64,000 bases of DNA, from positions 3,864 through 67,863 of the forward strand of contig JBLHNB010000018.1 of assembly GCA_047621305.1 (NCBI GenBank). Direction: 5' to 3'. The DNA is from Colwellia_A sp047621305 (GTDB taxonomy: Bacteria > Pseudomonadota > Gammaproteobacteria > Enterobacterales > Alteromonadaceae). Of this stretch, positions 37,664 through 47,325 are shown piece after piece (the stretch's first letter is position 1; each line of letters starts with the position of its first letter). Under the pieces are notes generated by a model. That model worked only from the letters and a program-made list of their open reading frames with translations, was not told where the DNA came from and searched no databases. The position numbers and the translations under genes were made by a program.

Positions 37664-38275
37664 ATGAACGCTAATTCACTCATAATTCTTGATTTTGAAA
37701 CAACAGGGTTATCACCTGATAACGGTGATAGAGCTATAGAAATAGGAGCTGTTAAACTTGAAAATGGGGAAGTAACCGCAAGATTTCAAGAGCTAATGAA
37801 CCCCGGACGACCTGTTAGTTATTTTATTGAAGAATATACCGGCATCACCAATAAAATGCTCAGTAAAGCTGCGCCATGTAATGAGGTAATGGCTCGTTTT
37901 GCAGATTTCATTCAAGGACAGAATCTTGTTGCGCATAACTCATCGTTTGATAAACGCTTTTTAGACAGTGAATTAAAACGTATATTCGCTTGTTACGATG
38001 GTCAGTTTGCTTGTTCACTACTTGTATCTCGCCGGTTATACCAAGCAGCACCTAATCATAAATTAGGTACATTAATTAACTACAAAGGTATTGCTTCAAA
38101 CGGTAGTTTTCACAGAGCATTATACGATTCAGAAATGACTGCTAAGCTTTGGCTAGCAATGCTTGATGATATTCAACGTCAAACAACATTCAATGACGTA
38201 CCGTTTTCTTTAGTGCAAAAACTCGCCAAAACGCCTAAAAATAAAGTCAGTGCTTTTTTAGCTAAACACCGATAA
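37664..38275 (+). CDS. DnaQ-family 3'-5' exonuclease (DEDDh)
   Basis: This 203-aa protein is a stand-alone proofreading-type exonuclease. Exo I is ILDFETTGLSPDNGDRAIEIG, represented by its first 20 residues, Exo II is LVAHNSSFDKRFL and Exo III is HRALYDSEMTAKL with the DEDDh histidine. It lacks helicase or polymerase domains and has no clamp-binding tail I can identify. Possible roles are DNA repair or RNA maturation. It is too divergent to call DnaQ, ExoX or RNase T. Confidence 0.85.
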   Translation: MNANSLIILDFETTGLSPDNGDRAIEIGAVKLENGEVTARFQELMNPGRPVSYFIEEYTGITNKMLSKAAPCNEVMARFADFIQGQNLVAHNSSFDKRFLDSELKRIFACYDGQFACSLLVSRRLYQAAPNHKLGTLINYKGIASNGSFHRALYDSEMTAKLWLAMLDDIQRQTTFNDVPFSLVQKLAKTPKNKVSAFLAKHR

Positions 38276-38608
38276 CAAACACCACATTAACTGAGTTATT
38301 GATCGTTTTCGAGCGCTAAGGTGAACGATCTGGCGACTATAATTCACTTGTGAAGTAGGTATAATTAATCAAAAATTGTTGAATATCTTACTTTTGTGAA
38401 AGAATAATATCACCGCTAATCCAGAGAGTATTTTATTCTTTTATTTTAGTCACTACCTCTGTATAAAAAAACCTCATATCTTTCCGAGTACGGCCGATAT
38501 AAGAGGATAAATTATTTATTATTCATATTTTATTGAATTATGGCTGTAAATATTTCAATAATGCTGTGTGACTGATACCACCTAAATGGAATTTTAGAGG
38601 GAACAGAC
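38276..38608. other. Non-coding gap upstream of the RTX-like gene
   Basis: No gene is seen. A weak imperfect hairpin pairs CCTCATATC (about 38472) with GATATAAGAGG (about 38494) and could be a terminator for the exonuclease gene or a leader structure of the next gene. A good ribosome site (GAGGGAACAGAC) ends the gap. Confidence 0.4.
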
Positions 38609-39715
38609 ATGACGATTACAACGAATTCACTCAATCAACAAGCGCACTATCAACAAGACTATCATCATGGTCGCAAAGTAAGCTTATCTGAAAACCAAGC
38701 TCCTCCTTCTAATGCATCTGAGACTTCTCGAGCGAACAATCAACCAGATAATCAATCAGACAATCAGCCGAGATTAGATACCCTTGCCATCGAGATGTTA
38801 CGAACCTTTAGTACTTCACGTTCAATAAGCGAGCAACAAGCCTACGACCCTAATCAAGAAGATATTTATGATCGTCCGCTAACGGGTAGAGTCAAAATGA
38901 TGAAGCTTATTTTGGAAAGTACTTTTGGTGAAAGTATTGCATTGGTAAGCACAAATATGAGTAATAAAATTAAGCCTGTGGATATTCAAGACATACCGCA
39001 AGACTCATCACCAGCTAATAACGAGTTTCCTGGTGTACAAATAAGGCTTGGTCAAAATTCATTTATGGCCGGTGATAGATTAACGGTTGAAGAATGGCAA
39101 ATTCACCAACAAGAGCTCAGTTATAAGATGCAAGGTGAGTTTGATATTAATGGTAAACAGCTGTCGTTAGATTATTCATTTACTCTTGCTCGTGAAAAAA
39201 TAAAATACACCTCTTTTGAAACAACGGCAGCAGCATTAAAAGATCCATTAATTGTTCAGTTTGGCGAGCAAAGTCTTGGCGAAATATCAGGACAAGAAAG
39301 TTTCGATATAAATCAGGATCATAAAATGGATAATTTGCCCGTATTTTTGGGGGATGTAGGCTACCTTGTTTATGATAAAAACGCTAATAACAAGGCGGAT
39401 AATGGCAGTGAGTTATTTGGACCAACCAGTGGTAACGGCTTTAATGAGTTAGCTCAGCTAGATGAAAATAATAACGGATTTCTTGATAAAGAAGACAGCG
39501 CCTACCAGAAGCTCTATTTATGGCAACCAGACAAAAATACTTGGTTATCTCTTGCCGATGCAGGTATTGAAGCGATTAACACCGATGCTATAGCAACGCC
39601 ATATACCTTCTATGATAAAGATGACGTAGTACAAGCACAATTGAGAAACTCGAGTTTTGCAGTTAGTGAATCAGGCAGAGGTTTAGGTGTTCATCAAGTG
39701 GATGTTAGAATTTAA
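38609..39715 (+). CDS. Calcium-binding protein resembling the C-terminus of RTX/hemolysin-type proteins
   Basis: This 368-aa protein has no signal peptide. Its N-terminus is hydrophilic and rich in Gln, Asn and Ser. The C-terminal third carries Asp-rich loops: FDINQDHKMDNLP, YDKNANNKADNGSELFG and LDENNNGFLDKEDSAYQKL. The pattern 'D.N.NG..D.GSELFG...NGF..L...D.N.NG.ID..D' is known from the tail of large RTX and VCBS-type exoproteins. Here it stands alone in a short protein. Calcium binding is a fair inference; function is unknown. Its 3' end overlaps converging orn by 11 bp. Confidence 0.7.
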   Translation: MTITTNSLNQQAHYQQDYHHGRKVSLSENQAPPSNASETSRANNQPDNQSDNQPRLDTLAIEMLRTFSTSRSISEQQAYDPNQEDIYDRPLTGRVKMMKLILESTFGESIALVSTNMSNKIKPVDIQDIPQDSSPANNEFPGVQIRLGQNSFMAGDRLTVEEWQIHQQELSYKMQGEFDINGKQLSLDYSFTLAREKIKYTSFETTAAALKDPLIVQFGEQSLGEISGQESFDINQDHKMDNLPVFLGDVGYLVYDKNANNKADNGSELFGPTSGNGFNELAQLDENNNGFLDKEDSAYQKLYLWQPDKNTWLSLADAGIEAINTDAIATPYTFYDKDDVVQAQLRNSSFAVSESGRGLGVHQVDVRI

Positions 39716-40250
39716 AAAAGTGCTCTTGATAGACCTTTAATTCATTGATTGAATCATAAATATCATCAAGTGCTAAATGTGCGCCTGCTTTAACGACTTT
39801 ATCTAACACGGCAGGATTCCATCGGCGTGCAAGCTCTTTAATGGTACTAACATCTAGATTACGATAATGAAAATAATCTTCAAATTCCGGCATATACTTA
39901 TTAATAAACCTACGGTCTTGTCCAATGCTGTTACCGCACATTGGAGACATGCCTTTAGGTACATATTTTTGAACAAATTTAATCGTTTCCACTGTTGCGG
40001 TAATCAAACCGTCTTTACTTTCACGACAACGCTTGGTTAAGCCCGACTTACCATGATGCTCAATGCACCACTGATTCATATTATCTAAAACTTTATCTGA
40101 TTGATGAATCGCAAAAACGGGACCAATAGCTAAAATATTTAATTGACTGTCAGTAATAATACTCGCAATTTCCAATATTACGTCGGTTTCAGGCTCTAAT
40201 CCCGTCATTTCTAAGTCTAACCAGATTAAATTTGTATCACTACAGGCCAT
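39705..40250 (-). CDS. orn: Oligoribonuclease
   Basis: This essential DEDDh exonuclease degrades 2-5 nt RNA oligomers, including pGpG from c-di-GMP turnover. The 181-aa length is typical. Motifs are WLDLEMTGLEPETD (Exo I), MCGNSIGQDRRFI (Exo II) and HLALDDIYDSI (Exo III). It diverges from rsgA, keeping the common orn/rsgA/psd neighbourhood. Confidence 0.97.
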   Translation of the reverse strand: MACSDTNLIWLDLEMTGLEPETDVILEIASIITDSQLNILAIGPVFAIHQSDKVLDNMNQWCIEHHGKSGLTKRCRESKDGLITATVETIKFVQKYVPKGMSPMCGNSIGQDRRFINKYMPEFEDYFHYRNLDVSTIKELARRWNPAVLDKVVKAGAHLALDDIYDSINELKVYQEHFFKF

Positions 40251-40646
40251 AAATTATCTTCCCTTTACCTTTTTCTATGTAATTATACGTGGTCTTAAAT
40301 TAAATATACGAGGTCATAAATTAAATATTACTGCCTTAGTATATACGTCTATAAGCAAAAATGCTCAAAAGCTCTGAATTTCGCATTTTAAAGTCCTTAT
40401 AGGTATAATAGCAATCAAACTAACTGAGTGATCTGTTTAAATAGTCTAAAATCCAATAACATTGTTGCTTTCAATCCCAATAGCCCGCTATTGGTCAATC
40501 AACCGCTTTGTTCTTGAAATTTTATCCTTATTAAAATTAGAGCCCTTAATTAATCTGATTGGTATAATACGTGAGAATTAATAATGTTCAAAACTCTTTC
40601 ATGAAATATAAAACAATTATAAGTATCAAAAAAATGATAAATACTC
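40251..40646. other. orn-rsgA divergent gap with tandem and dispersed repeats
   Basis: Two adjacent 21-bp units (40285-40305 and 40306-40326, 19 of 21 identical, beginning ATACG) sit about 35 bp upstream of orn. A copy of the TTATACCAAT dispersed repeat occupies about 40400-40567. The remaining leader of rsgA is AT-rich. No gene is seen. Confidence 0.6.
40400..40567 (-). repeat. Dispersed intergenic repeat, copy 2 (TTATACCAAT-type, MITE-like)
   Basis: Read on the minus strand it starts TTATACCAAT (40567-40558) and contains the core 40530-40466. That core has AAGGATAAAATTTCAAGAAC, then a CAATAGC/GCTATTG hairpin, then GGATTGAAAGCA. It is the inverted counterpart of 18503-18640. A second GGTATAATAG-like motif near 40400 may be the other end. 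Confidence 0.65.
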
Positions 40647-41684
40647 GTGGCTAAGCGGAAAAAACTGACTAAAGGTCAGACGAGGCGCATCGAAGCCAAT
40701 CAAGATAAAAAGTTACGTAATATAAAAGAAAGCGTGCAGTGGCTAGACGATGATTTAGGTGAACCGATTTTGGGTACTATCATCAGTCGCTTTGGCCAAC
40801 ATGCCGACGTAGAAAATGAGCAACATCAAGTGCATCGCTGCAATATTCGCCGCAGCATCAAATCTTTAGTCTGCGGAGATAAAGTACTGTGGCGACAAGG
40901 TAAAGAAACGCAACATAGTATTAACGGTGTCATTGAAGCGGTACATGAAAGACAAAGCGTACTAAGTCGGCCAGATGTTTATGATGGTGTTAAACCTATT
41001 GCCGCAAATATCAGTCAAATTCTAATAGTATCATCAGTTTTACCGGTATTTAATGCCGATATAATCGATCGCTATTTAGTAGCCGCTGAGCAAACAGGTA
41101 TTACTCCTGTTATTGTGCTCAATAAGACTGACTTGTTAAACAGTGATAACGAAGATGAAATTGAACAGCAACTACAACTATATAAAGATATCGGTTATCA
41201 AATTATTTATGTGAGTAGTGAAAGTAAAAACGGTATTGACCAACTAATAACACAACTTAGCAGTCATACCAGCATTTTTGTCGGTCAATCAGGTGTTGGA
41301 AAATCAACACTGGTTAATACGTTAATGCCTGAATTAGGCTTAATGACAAAACAAGTATCTGACAATTCAGGTTTAGGTCAACATACCACAACCGTTGCTC
41401 GTCTTTATCATTTTGAAGATGGCGGTGATTTAATTGACTCTCCGGGGATCAGAGAGTTTGGTTTATGGCATTTAACCCCACAGCAAGTTTGTCATGGTTT
41501 TATCGAGTTCTCAGAGTTTTTAGGAAACTGTAAATTTAGAGACTGTAAACATCAGCAAGATCCCGGTTGTGCCCTAATTGCCGCAACTGAACAACAAAAA
41601 ATCCATCCCAAAAGGCTAGCTAGCTTTCAACGGATTTTAGCGAGTCTTGACGATAATACGTTAACTTCACGCTTTAATGATTAA
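40647..41684 (+). CDS. rsgA: Ribosome small subunit maturation GTPase RsgA
   Basis: This circularly permuted GTPase acts late in 30S assembly. After a basic N-terminal tail (AKRKKLTKGQTRRIEAN) comes an OB fold. The G motifs then run in permuted order: VLNKTDLL (G4), GQSGVGKSTLVN (G1) and DSPGIREFG (G3). The C-terminal zinc site is GNCKFRDCKH...C. It starts with GTG at 40647, matching the family N-terminus. It precedes psd by 66 bp. Confidence 0.97.
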   Translation: MAKRKKLTKGQTRRIEANQDKKLRNIKESVQWLDDDLGEPILGTIISRFGQHADVENEQHQVHRCNIRRSIKSLVCGDKVLWRQGKETQHSINGVIEAVHERQSVLSRPDVYDGVKPIAANISQILIVSSVLPVFNADIIDRYLVAAEQTGITPVIVLNKTDLLNSDNEDEIEQQLQLYKDIGYQIIYVSSESKNGIDQLITQLSSHTSIFVGQSGVGKSTLVNTLMPELGLMTKQVSDNSGLGQHTTTVARLYHFEDGGDLIDSPGIREFGLWHLTPQQVCHGFIEFSEFLGNCKFRDCKHQQDPGCALIAATEQQKIHPKRLASFQRILASLDDNTLTSRFND

Positions 41685-41750
41685 GTATTTATACTTATTA
41701 TTGTTTAAAAATAATATTTCTATTCGCATTTATGTACTAAGGAAAAGTTA

Positions 41751-42629
41751 GTGTCACTTGATAAATTAAAAATAGCACTTCAATATGCTATGCCCAAACA
41801 TGCTATTTCTCGTCTAGTTGGTAAGTTTGCTGCCGCTGAAGCTGGTTGGTTAACCACAAAGGCGATATCAGCCTTCATTAAAGTCTACAAAATAAATATG
41901 GCTGAAGCTAAGTTAAAGAATGCCGAGGACTTTAAAACATTTAATGACTTTTTTACGCGTGAGTTAGAAGACGGTGCGCGCCCTATAGATAATAACAAGA
42001 TGACCCTTTGTTATCCTGTAGATGGTGCTATTAGCCAACAAGATGACATTATTGATGGTCAATTAATACAAGCAAAAGGGTTTAATTACAGCTTAACGAG
42101 TTTACTTGGTGGTGATGCTAAAACAGCAGAACCGTTTCAAAATGGCACGTTTTCCTGTATCTATTTAGCACCAAAAGACTACCACAGAATACATATGCCC
42201 ATGGCGGCAACACTAAGAGAAATGATTTATGTTCCTGGTGATTTATTTTCTGTGAACCCTTTAACCGCAAACAATGTACCTGATTTATTTGCACGTAATG
42301 AGCGCGTTGTCACAATTTTTGATACTGAACACGGCGCAATGGCCATGGTACTTGTTGGTGCAACCATAGTCGCCAGTATTGAAACTGTTTGGGCAGGCAC
42401 AATTACACCTCCTGCAGGTAAAGATATCTTCAGATGGAATTACCCTGCTCAAGGCTCAGATGCAATTCACTTTGAAAAAGGTGATGAAATGGGCAGATTT
42501 AAACTTGGTTCTACTGTGGTATCCACTTTTTCCCCTAATATGGTTAACTTTGCTGAGCAAGCAGGTCCCGAAACAGTCACGCGGTTAGGTGAACATTATG
42601 CAGACATCATCTCGAATAACAATGAATGA
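41751..42629 (+). CDS. psd: Phosphatidylserine decarboxylase proenzyme
   Basis: This inner-membrane enzyme makes phosphatidylethanolamine. The 292-aa proenzyme self-cleaves at the LGST motif (FKLGSTVVSTF, Ser near residue 254) to produce the pyruvoyl prosthetic group. The conserved DYHRIHMPM segment is present upstream. It starts with GTG after an AAGGAAAAG ribosome site. Placement after rsgA is conserved in gammaproteobacteria. Confidence 0.97.
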   Translation: MSLDKLKIALQYAMPKHAISRLVGKFAAAEAGWLTTKAISAFIKVYKINMAEAKLKNAEDFKTFNDFFTRELEDGARPIDNNKMTLCYPVDGAISQQDDIIDGQLIQAKGFNYSLTSLLGGDAKTAEPFQNGTFSCIYLAPKDYHRIHMPMAATLREMIYVPGDLFSVNPLTANNVPDLFARNERVVTIFDTEHGAMAMVLVGATIVASIETVWAGTITPPAGKDIFRWNYPAQGSDAIHFEKGDEMGRFKLGSTVVSTFSPNMVNFAEQAGPETVTRLGEHYADIISNNNE

Positions 42630-42792
42630 ACTCATAACAGAGTAAGTATATATCAAAGTAAAACAAAGATTTAATAACTTAGACTTATTATTGAAACAAT
42701 AAGTGTTGCTCATTTATTCAACACGAGATACGATGGTATTCGTATATTAATTAACAATCGATAAACATAAATATCGAATTAGAGGATTTTCA

Positions 42793-43173
42793 ATGGCTCG
42801 AGGTAATTCTGGTATCAAGCCAACAGAAGCAGAGTTGACACTACTTAATGTTCTTTGGAAATTAGGTCCTGCAACCGTAAGACAAGTTCACGATAATGTG
42901 AGCCAAACCCAAAAAACAGGTTATACGACTGTACTTAAAATTTTGCAGATCATGCATGAAAAAACATTAGTGATTCGTGATGAAAGTAACCGTGCTCATA
43001 TATATGCACCGGCAAACAGCGAAGGTTTTACACAATCATCATTACTTAAAGATCTGATATCCAAAGCATTTGGTGGTTCAACATCAAAATTGGTGATGCG
43101 TGCTTTAGGTGATTCAACCAGCAGTGAAGAAATTGCCGATATTCGTCAATTATTAAATGAATTAGAAAAATAA
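42793..43173 (+). CDS. BlaI/MecI-family winged-helix repressor
   Basis: This 126-aa protein begins with a winged-helix domain (PTEAELTLLNVLWKLGPATV, TGYTTVLKILQIMHEK), followed by a dimerisation tail. BlaI/MecI repressors are cleaved when a partner M56 metalloprotease senses its signal. Such a partner is encoded 31 bp downstream. No beta-lactamase gene is near, so the regulon is unknown and possibly the pair's own operon. Confidence 0.92.
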   Translation: MARGNSGIKPTEAELTLLNVLWKLGPATVRQVHDNVSQTQKTGYTTVLKILQIMHEKTLVIRDESNRAHIYAPANSEGFTQSSLLKDLISKAFGGSTSKLVMRALGDSTSSEEIADIRQLLNELEK

Positions 43174-43204
43174 CTACAATAATTAAAATAATAATGGAAG
43201 TTTA

Positions 43205-45133
43205 ATGCAGGATAACTTTTTAAGTAGTCCAATTTTATACAGCTTAGCACTGACCCTTATCCATTTTATATGGCAAGGTGTATTGGTTGCTGCCGTTTTA
43301 AAGTTAGCATTAATGTTCACTTCTCATCAAAAATCCCAACTACGATATGGTTATTCTACCCTAGCGATGTTGGTAAATTTGTTACTTCCTTTTATTACTT
43401 TTTTTATTCTTTATAAACCCAACTATTTACCGTTTCCCAGCCAGGCAGCGCTGACATCAGCAGTTGATGCTGCAAGTCAATTAGGTATTATTCAGCAAAA
43501 CTTTTGGTACTCAAACATCGCTGAATATTTACCTTATTTAGCCATGGCTTGGTTAACTATTATTACCATTTTAGCTAGTAAATTATTAATTGAGTTATAT
43601 ACAGTTAATCAATTACCTAGGCGTAATATAGTACCAGCAGACGCAAAACTAACCACTCGATTTAATGCCCTAGTCGTACAATTAGGTTTAAATAATCCAC
43701 CCCGCTTAGTTATTTCACTAAAAACCAATGTGCCCATTGCAATTGGTTGGTTAAAACCTGTGGTATTAATCCCAGTAAGTATGTTAACTGGGCTTACCCC
43801 CAACCAACTTGATATGCTGATCCTACATGAGTTAGCCCATATTCGTCGACACGACTACCTAGTAAATTTCATCCAAACGTTAGTCGAAATTCTACTGTTT
43901 TTTCACCCTGCTGTTTTATGGGTATCGAATCAAATGCGTAATGAACGTGAATACTGCAGTGATGATATCGCCGTACAAAGCTGTGGCGACGCCATAGCCT
44001 ACGCACATACCTTAGCGGATACGGCTTCTTTGTGTCATAAGCATCGCAATAGATCGATACCAAGTATGGCAATGGCGGCATCAGGCGGTGATTTAAAGCA
44101 ACGTGTGGTAAGGTTAATTGATCAGCACCATTGCACAAGCAGTAACGATGCCAGCAAATGGCTAGCTTCGATTGTTATTATATTTTCTATCGTCTTAATT
44201 GCTTCGCAACAGTTTTTACAACTGCATCATATCGACTTTAACTCTGGTAATATTTCTTTATACCGTTCAGCAGATGACGCTACATTTACAGAGGGTGTGA
44301 ATAAAGTAATACCTCGCACTTCCAAGAACTCTATTGCCCAGCAATTATTAGCTGGAAAGAAAAATGAAATAAAAAACGAGCCTGACCATATTGCGCAAAC
44401 TACGATTGAAGAAAACGCCATTGCAAGAGTCGCCTTTTCAAAAGGTCTTAATGGTAAGACTCAAGGAGTAGCAGCTAAATCGAGTACAAATAAAAGCATT
44501 GTTAACAAAAGTATAGTGACTGCCTCAACAAAAACATTGCTATCAAAACAAGACTTGAAAAATGAAAGTGAATTTGAACATGTCGATGTTACGACTCAGA
44601 TTGCACGCCAAAGTACGGTAAATGAAAATGCCATAGATGAAAGTAAAATAAGTTCTGTTGTAACGATACACAAAAAATATTCGGCTGAGCTTGCTTTTGC
44701 CCGAACTGATTCAAAGAATCAACTTAAAAACCCTTATGCAAATCAAATAGCCTCATTGCTTAATAGTACACACAACATTATTGAAGAAAACAGCTTCAAA
44801 ACATTGCCTATTACCCCAGATATTGCAACAAACATAGAAATAAAGTCGCCAGCAATAAAAAATACCAGTGCCGAGGTTATTACATCACTCGAGCCCAAAT
44901 ACCCCGCGTCAGCGAAACGTAAAGGTATTGAATTAGAAGTATTAGTAGATTTTATTATCGATAAAAATGGTCGTGTTAAAGACATTTATTTTGAACCTAA
45001 AAGTAAGTTAAGCTATTTTCGCTCAGCGATACGTTATGCCATGGAAAAATGGCGATTCGATCCTGCAGTGGTAAATGGACACGCGGTTGAGAGTAAGATG
45101 TCTAAGATATTTTCATTTAGCTTATTAAATTAG
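43205..45133 (+). CDS. BlaR1-like M56 membrane metallopeptidase with C-terminal TonB domain
   Basis: This 642-aa protein has N-terminal transmembrane helices (near residues 8-28, 37-58 and 95-118). The M56 zinc-protease motif HELAHIRRHDYLVN follows near residue 205, and a further TM helix lies near 320. A long Ser/Lys/Asn-rich linker leads to a TonB C-terminal domain (from SLEPKYPASAKRKGIELEVL, with EKWRFDPAVVNG). It lacks the penicillin-binding sensor domain of true BlaR1. M56-TonB fusions are frequent in marine gammaproteobacteria, but their role is not settled. Cleavage of the upstream BlaI-like repressor is inferred. Confidence 0.88.
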   Translation: MQDNFLSSPILYSLALTLIHFIWQGVLVAAVLKLALMFTSHQKSQLRYGYSTLAMLVNLLLPFITFFILYKPNYLPFPSQAALTSAVDAASQLGIIQQNFWYSNIAEYLPYLAMAWLTIITILASKLLIELYTVNQLPRRNIVPADAKLTTRFNALVVQLGLNNPPRLVISLKTNVPIAIGWLKPVVLIPVSMLTGLTPNQLDMLILHELAHIRRHDYLVNFIQTLVEILLFFHPAVLWVSNQMRNEREYCSDDIAVQSCGDAIAYAHTLADTASLCHKHRNRSIPSMAMAASGGDLKQRVVRLIDQHHCTSSNDASKWLASIVIIFSIVLIASQQFLQLHHIDFNSGNISLYRSADDATFTEGVNKVIPRTSKNSIAQQLLAGKKNEIKNEPDHIAQTTIEENAIARVAFSKGLNGKTQGVAAKSSTNKSIVNKSIVTASTKTLLSKQDLKNESEFEHVDVTTQIARQSTVNENAIDESKISSVVTIHKKYSAELAFARTDSKNQLKNPYANQIASLLNSTHNIIEENSFKTLPITPDIATNIEIKSPAIKNTSAEVITSLEPKYPASAKRKGIELEVLVDFIIDKNGRVKDIYFEPKSKLSYFRSAIRYAMEKWRFDPAVVNGHAVESKMSKIFSFSLLN

Positions 45134-45256
45134 ACCTAAAAACCTTCTGTACTCACCGCACTTTTTCTCTATTCCTGCACACTATCACTATTAAAATACT
45201 CAAATAAATGATATTAGTATCGTTTTTAAAGCTGATCTTTCACCACGAGCGCTTGC

Positions 45257-46276
45257 ATGCCAGATAAAAAAATAAGGTTTAACCAAGAACCTAAACTCAA
45301 AAAACACTACAAAAATATTGTCGAAACGTGGTGGCAACAAGTCAATTTAAATACATTTTTGGGCGTAGACGATGTTAAAATCAGCTATGCCTATTACTAT
45401 CTAGAATCAAATAACAGAGATTTAGTCATTAGTCCCGGTCGATGTGAAAGTTTTCTTAAATATAAAGAACTTTGTTATGATTTTTCGCTACAGGGCTACA
45501 ACATATTTATCTTAGACCATCGTGGTCAAGGTATGTCGCAAAGAATGTTAGCTAACAATCATAAAGGCTACGTACGAAAATTTGACCATTATGCGCAAGA
45601 CTTACATACCTTTATTCACATCGTTGTTAAGGCCAAGAGTAATCCACATTCTGATAAAAAACCACCTTATCTATTAGCGCATTCCATGGGCGGGGCAATT
45701 GTATTAAGAATGCTTGAACTGTATCCCGAAGCAATACAGGCCGCGTTATTATCTTCTCCAATGTTAGCCATCAATTTTGTAGACCTGCCATATTGGTTAG
45801 CAGAAACTTTGATCAAAACAATGCTAGGTATCAATAACGTTATGAGTAAAGAACCCTGGTATTTTTTAGGGCAAAAAGATTACCAAACCATCTCATTTTC
45901 TCAGAATAAATTGATGAAATCTGCACAGCGTTATCAACATTTTCTCAATGCATATCAATCCCAACCTCAGTTACAACTTGGTGGTGTAACTATTCACTGG
46001 CTAAATGAGGCGATTAACGCTAAGAAATCTATCTTTAAAAACATCGCGAATATAAAAACACCTATCAGAATATTACAAGCGGGTTGTGACACCATTGTAG
46101 ATAACAATACCCAAACAGATTTTTGTAAGCAATTGCATCAATTAAACAATCTATATTGCCCAGATCAACAGCCCATAATTATTGATGGTGCCCAACATGA
46201 ATTATTTTTTGAACAAGACCCTTATCGAAATAAAGCGTTAAACTACACTTTGGAATGGTTTAACAAATACCCCTAG
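45257..46276 (+). CDS. Alpha/beta hydrolase, lysophospholipase (PldB-like)
   Basis: This 339-aa serine hydrolase has the nucleophile elbow AHSMGGAIV, an acid residue in LQAGCDTIVDN and the histidine in GAQHELFFE. The N-terminal HRGQGMSQR is typical of PldB-type lysophospholipases. No signal peptide is seen, so action at the cytoplasmic face of the membrane is likely. The ribosome site is weak. It may follow the M56 gene in one transcript across a 120-bp gap. Confidence 0.85.
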   Translation: MPDKKIRFNQEPKLKKHYKNIVETWWQQVNLNTFLGVDDVKISYAYYYLESNNRDLVISPGRCESFLKYKELCYDFSLQGYNIFILDHRGQGMSQRMLANNHKGYVRKFDHYAQDLHTFIHIVVKAKSNPHSDKKPPYLLAHSMGGAIVLRMLELYPEAIQAALLSSPMLAINFVDLPYWLAETLIKTMLGINNVMSKEPWYFLGQKDYQTISFSQNKLMKSAQRYQHFLNAYQSQPQLQLGGVTIHWLNEAINAKKSIFKNIANIKTPIRILQAGCDTIVDNNTQTDFCKQLHQLNNLYCPDQQPIIIDGAQHELFFEQDPYRNKALNYTLEWFNKYP

Positions 46277-46302
46277 CCATCCTTATAATTAGCTCTATAG
46301 GT

Positions 46303-47217
46303 TCATTCCTTGGCAAGTATTTCATTTTGCACAACAGATGTTGGGTCGTGGTGTATAAAAACTTCACAAGGCGAGAGTGCTGCTTTAATTTCTTCTTCAA
46401 TCGCCTCACCAATACTATGCGCTTCTAACAGTGACAAATTATCATCTAACTCTAAATGAAATTGAATAAAGCGTTGTGGTCCTGCTTGGCGAGTTCTTAA
46501 TTCATGCAGACCCTCTGCTTTAGCATGAGCTGAAACTATAGTTTTAATTTTTTCAACCTCATCTTCACCCAACTCATGGTCCATTAAATGATGAATACTT
46601 AGCCACACAATCTTAATTGCGCCCCAGAAGAGAAAAGCACCAACCGCAATAGTAAATAAACCATCAGCCCTGATCCATATCCCTTGACTTAAAATGAGTG
46701 CCACCAGCACACCAAAATTTAGCAATAAATCCGATTGATAATGTAATGCATCAGCACTGATCGCTACCGACTGGGTTCGAGATATAACATACCTTTGCAG
46801 AGTAACTAATAATAGGGTCATAACGATGGCAATAATAGTGACCCAAATACCAACTTCACTGTGCACAATTTGTTTGGGAGTAATTAAACGGTCAAGACCA
46901 TTAAACATTAATAATAAAGATGACCCCATCACAAAAGCCGCTTGTACAAGCCCAGCTAAGCTTTCAGCCTTACCATGACCAAAGCGATGTTCATCGTCAG
47001 CAGGAGCAAGGGCATAACGCAAAATAACAACGTTCATCACTGACGCAAATAAATCAAGCATAGAGTCAGTGGTTGACGCGAGCATCGAACTTGCATCAGT
47101 GACTAGCCATGCATATAACTTTATAGTCACTAATAAGAGCGCTGTACCACTTGCACTATACGCCGCAATTTTTACCAAAAAATTATAATCGTCTACCTTC
47201 TTCACGCTAAACTCCAT
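46303..47217 (-). CDS. fieF: Cation diffusion facilitator, FieF-like
   Basis: This 304-aa inner-membrane Zn/Fe antiporter has six TM helices and a cytoplasmic C-terminal domain. Metal-site residues are visible in TM2 (DSMLDLFASV, DxxxD) and TM5 (SADALHYQSD, HxxxD), along with HRFGHGKAES. The C-terminal domain contains the His-rich cytoplasmic site FIHHDP. It is a single gene convergent with the hydrolase and divergent from trmL. Confidence 0.93.
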   Translation of the reverse strand: MEFSVKKVDDYNFLVKIAAYSASGTALLLVTIKLYAWLVTDASSMLASTTDSMLDLFASVMNVVILRYALAPADDEHRFGHGKAESLAGLVQAAFVMGSSLLLMFNGLDRLITPKQIVHSEVGIWVTIIAIVMTLLLVTLQRYVISRTQSVAISADALHYQSDLLLNFGVLVALILSQGIWIRADGLFTIAVGAFLFWGAIKIVWLSIHHLMDHELGEDEVEKIKTIVSAHAKAEGLHELRTRQAGPQRFIQFHLELDDNLSLLEAHSIGEAIEEEIKAALSPCEVFIHHDPTSVVQNEILAKE

Positions 47218-47325
47218 TTAATTTCTAACTTATAACAAACAACGCCTATTTCTACACAAAGTTATCTGCAAATTTATGAACCCTAGGTATAATACACTCA
47301 TTATTATTTTTGCTAGAGTTGTTAC

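Noticed and set aside
42683..42704. ACTTATT/AATAAGT hairpin after psd as terminator
   Set aside because: AT-only 7-bp stem with no U-tract; too weak to call.
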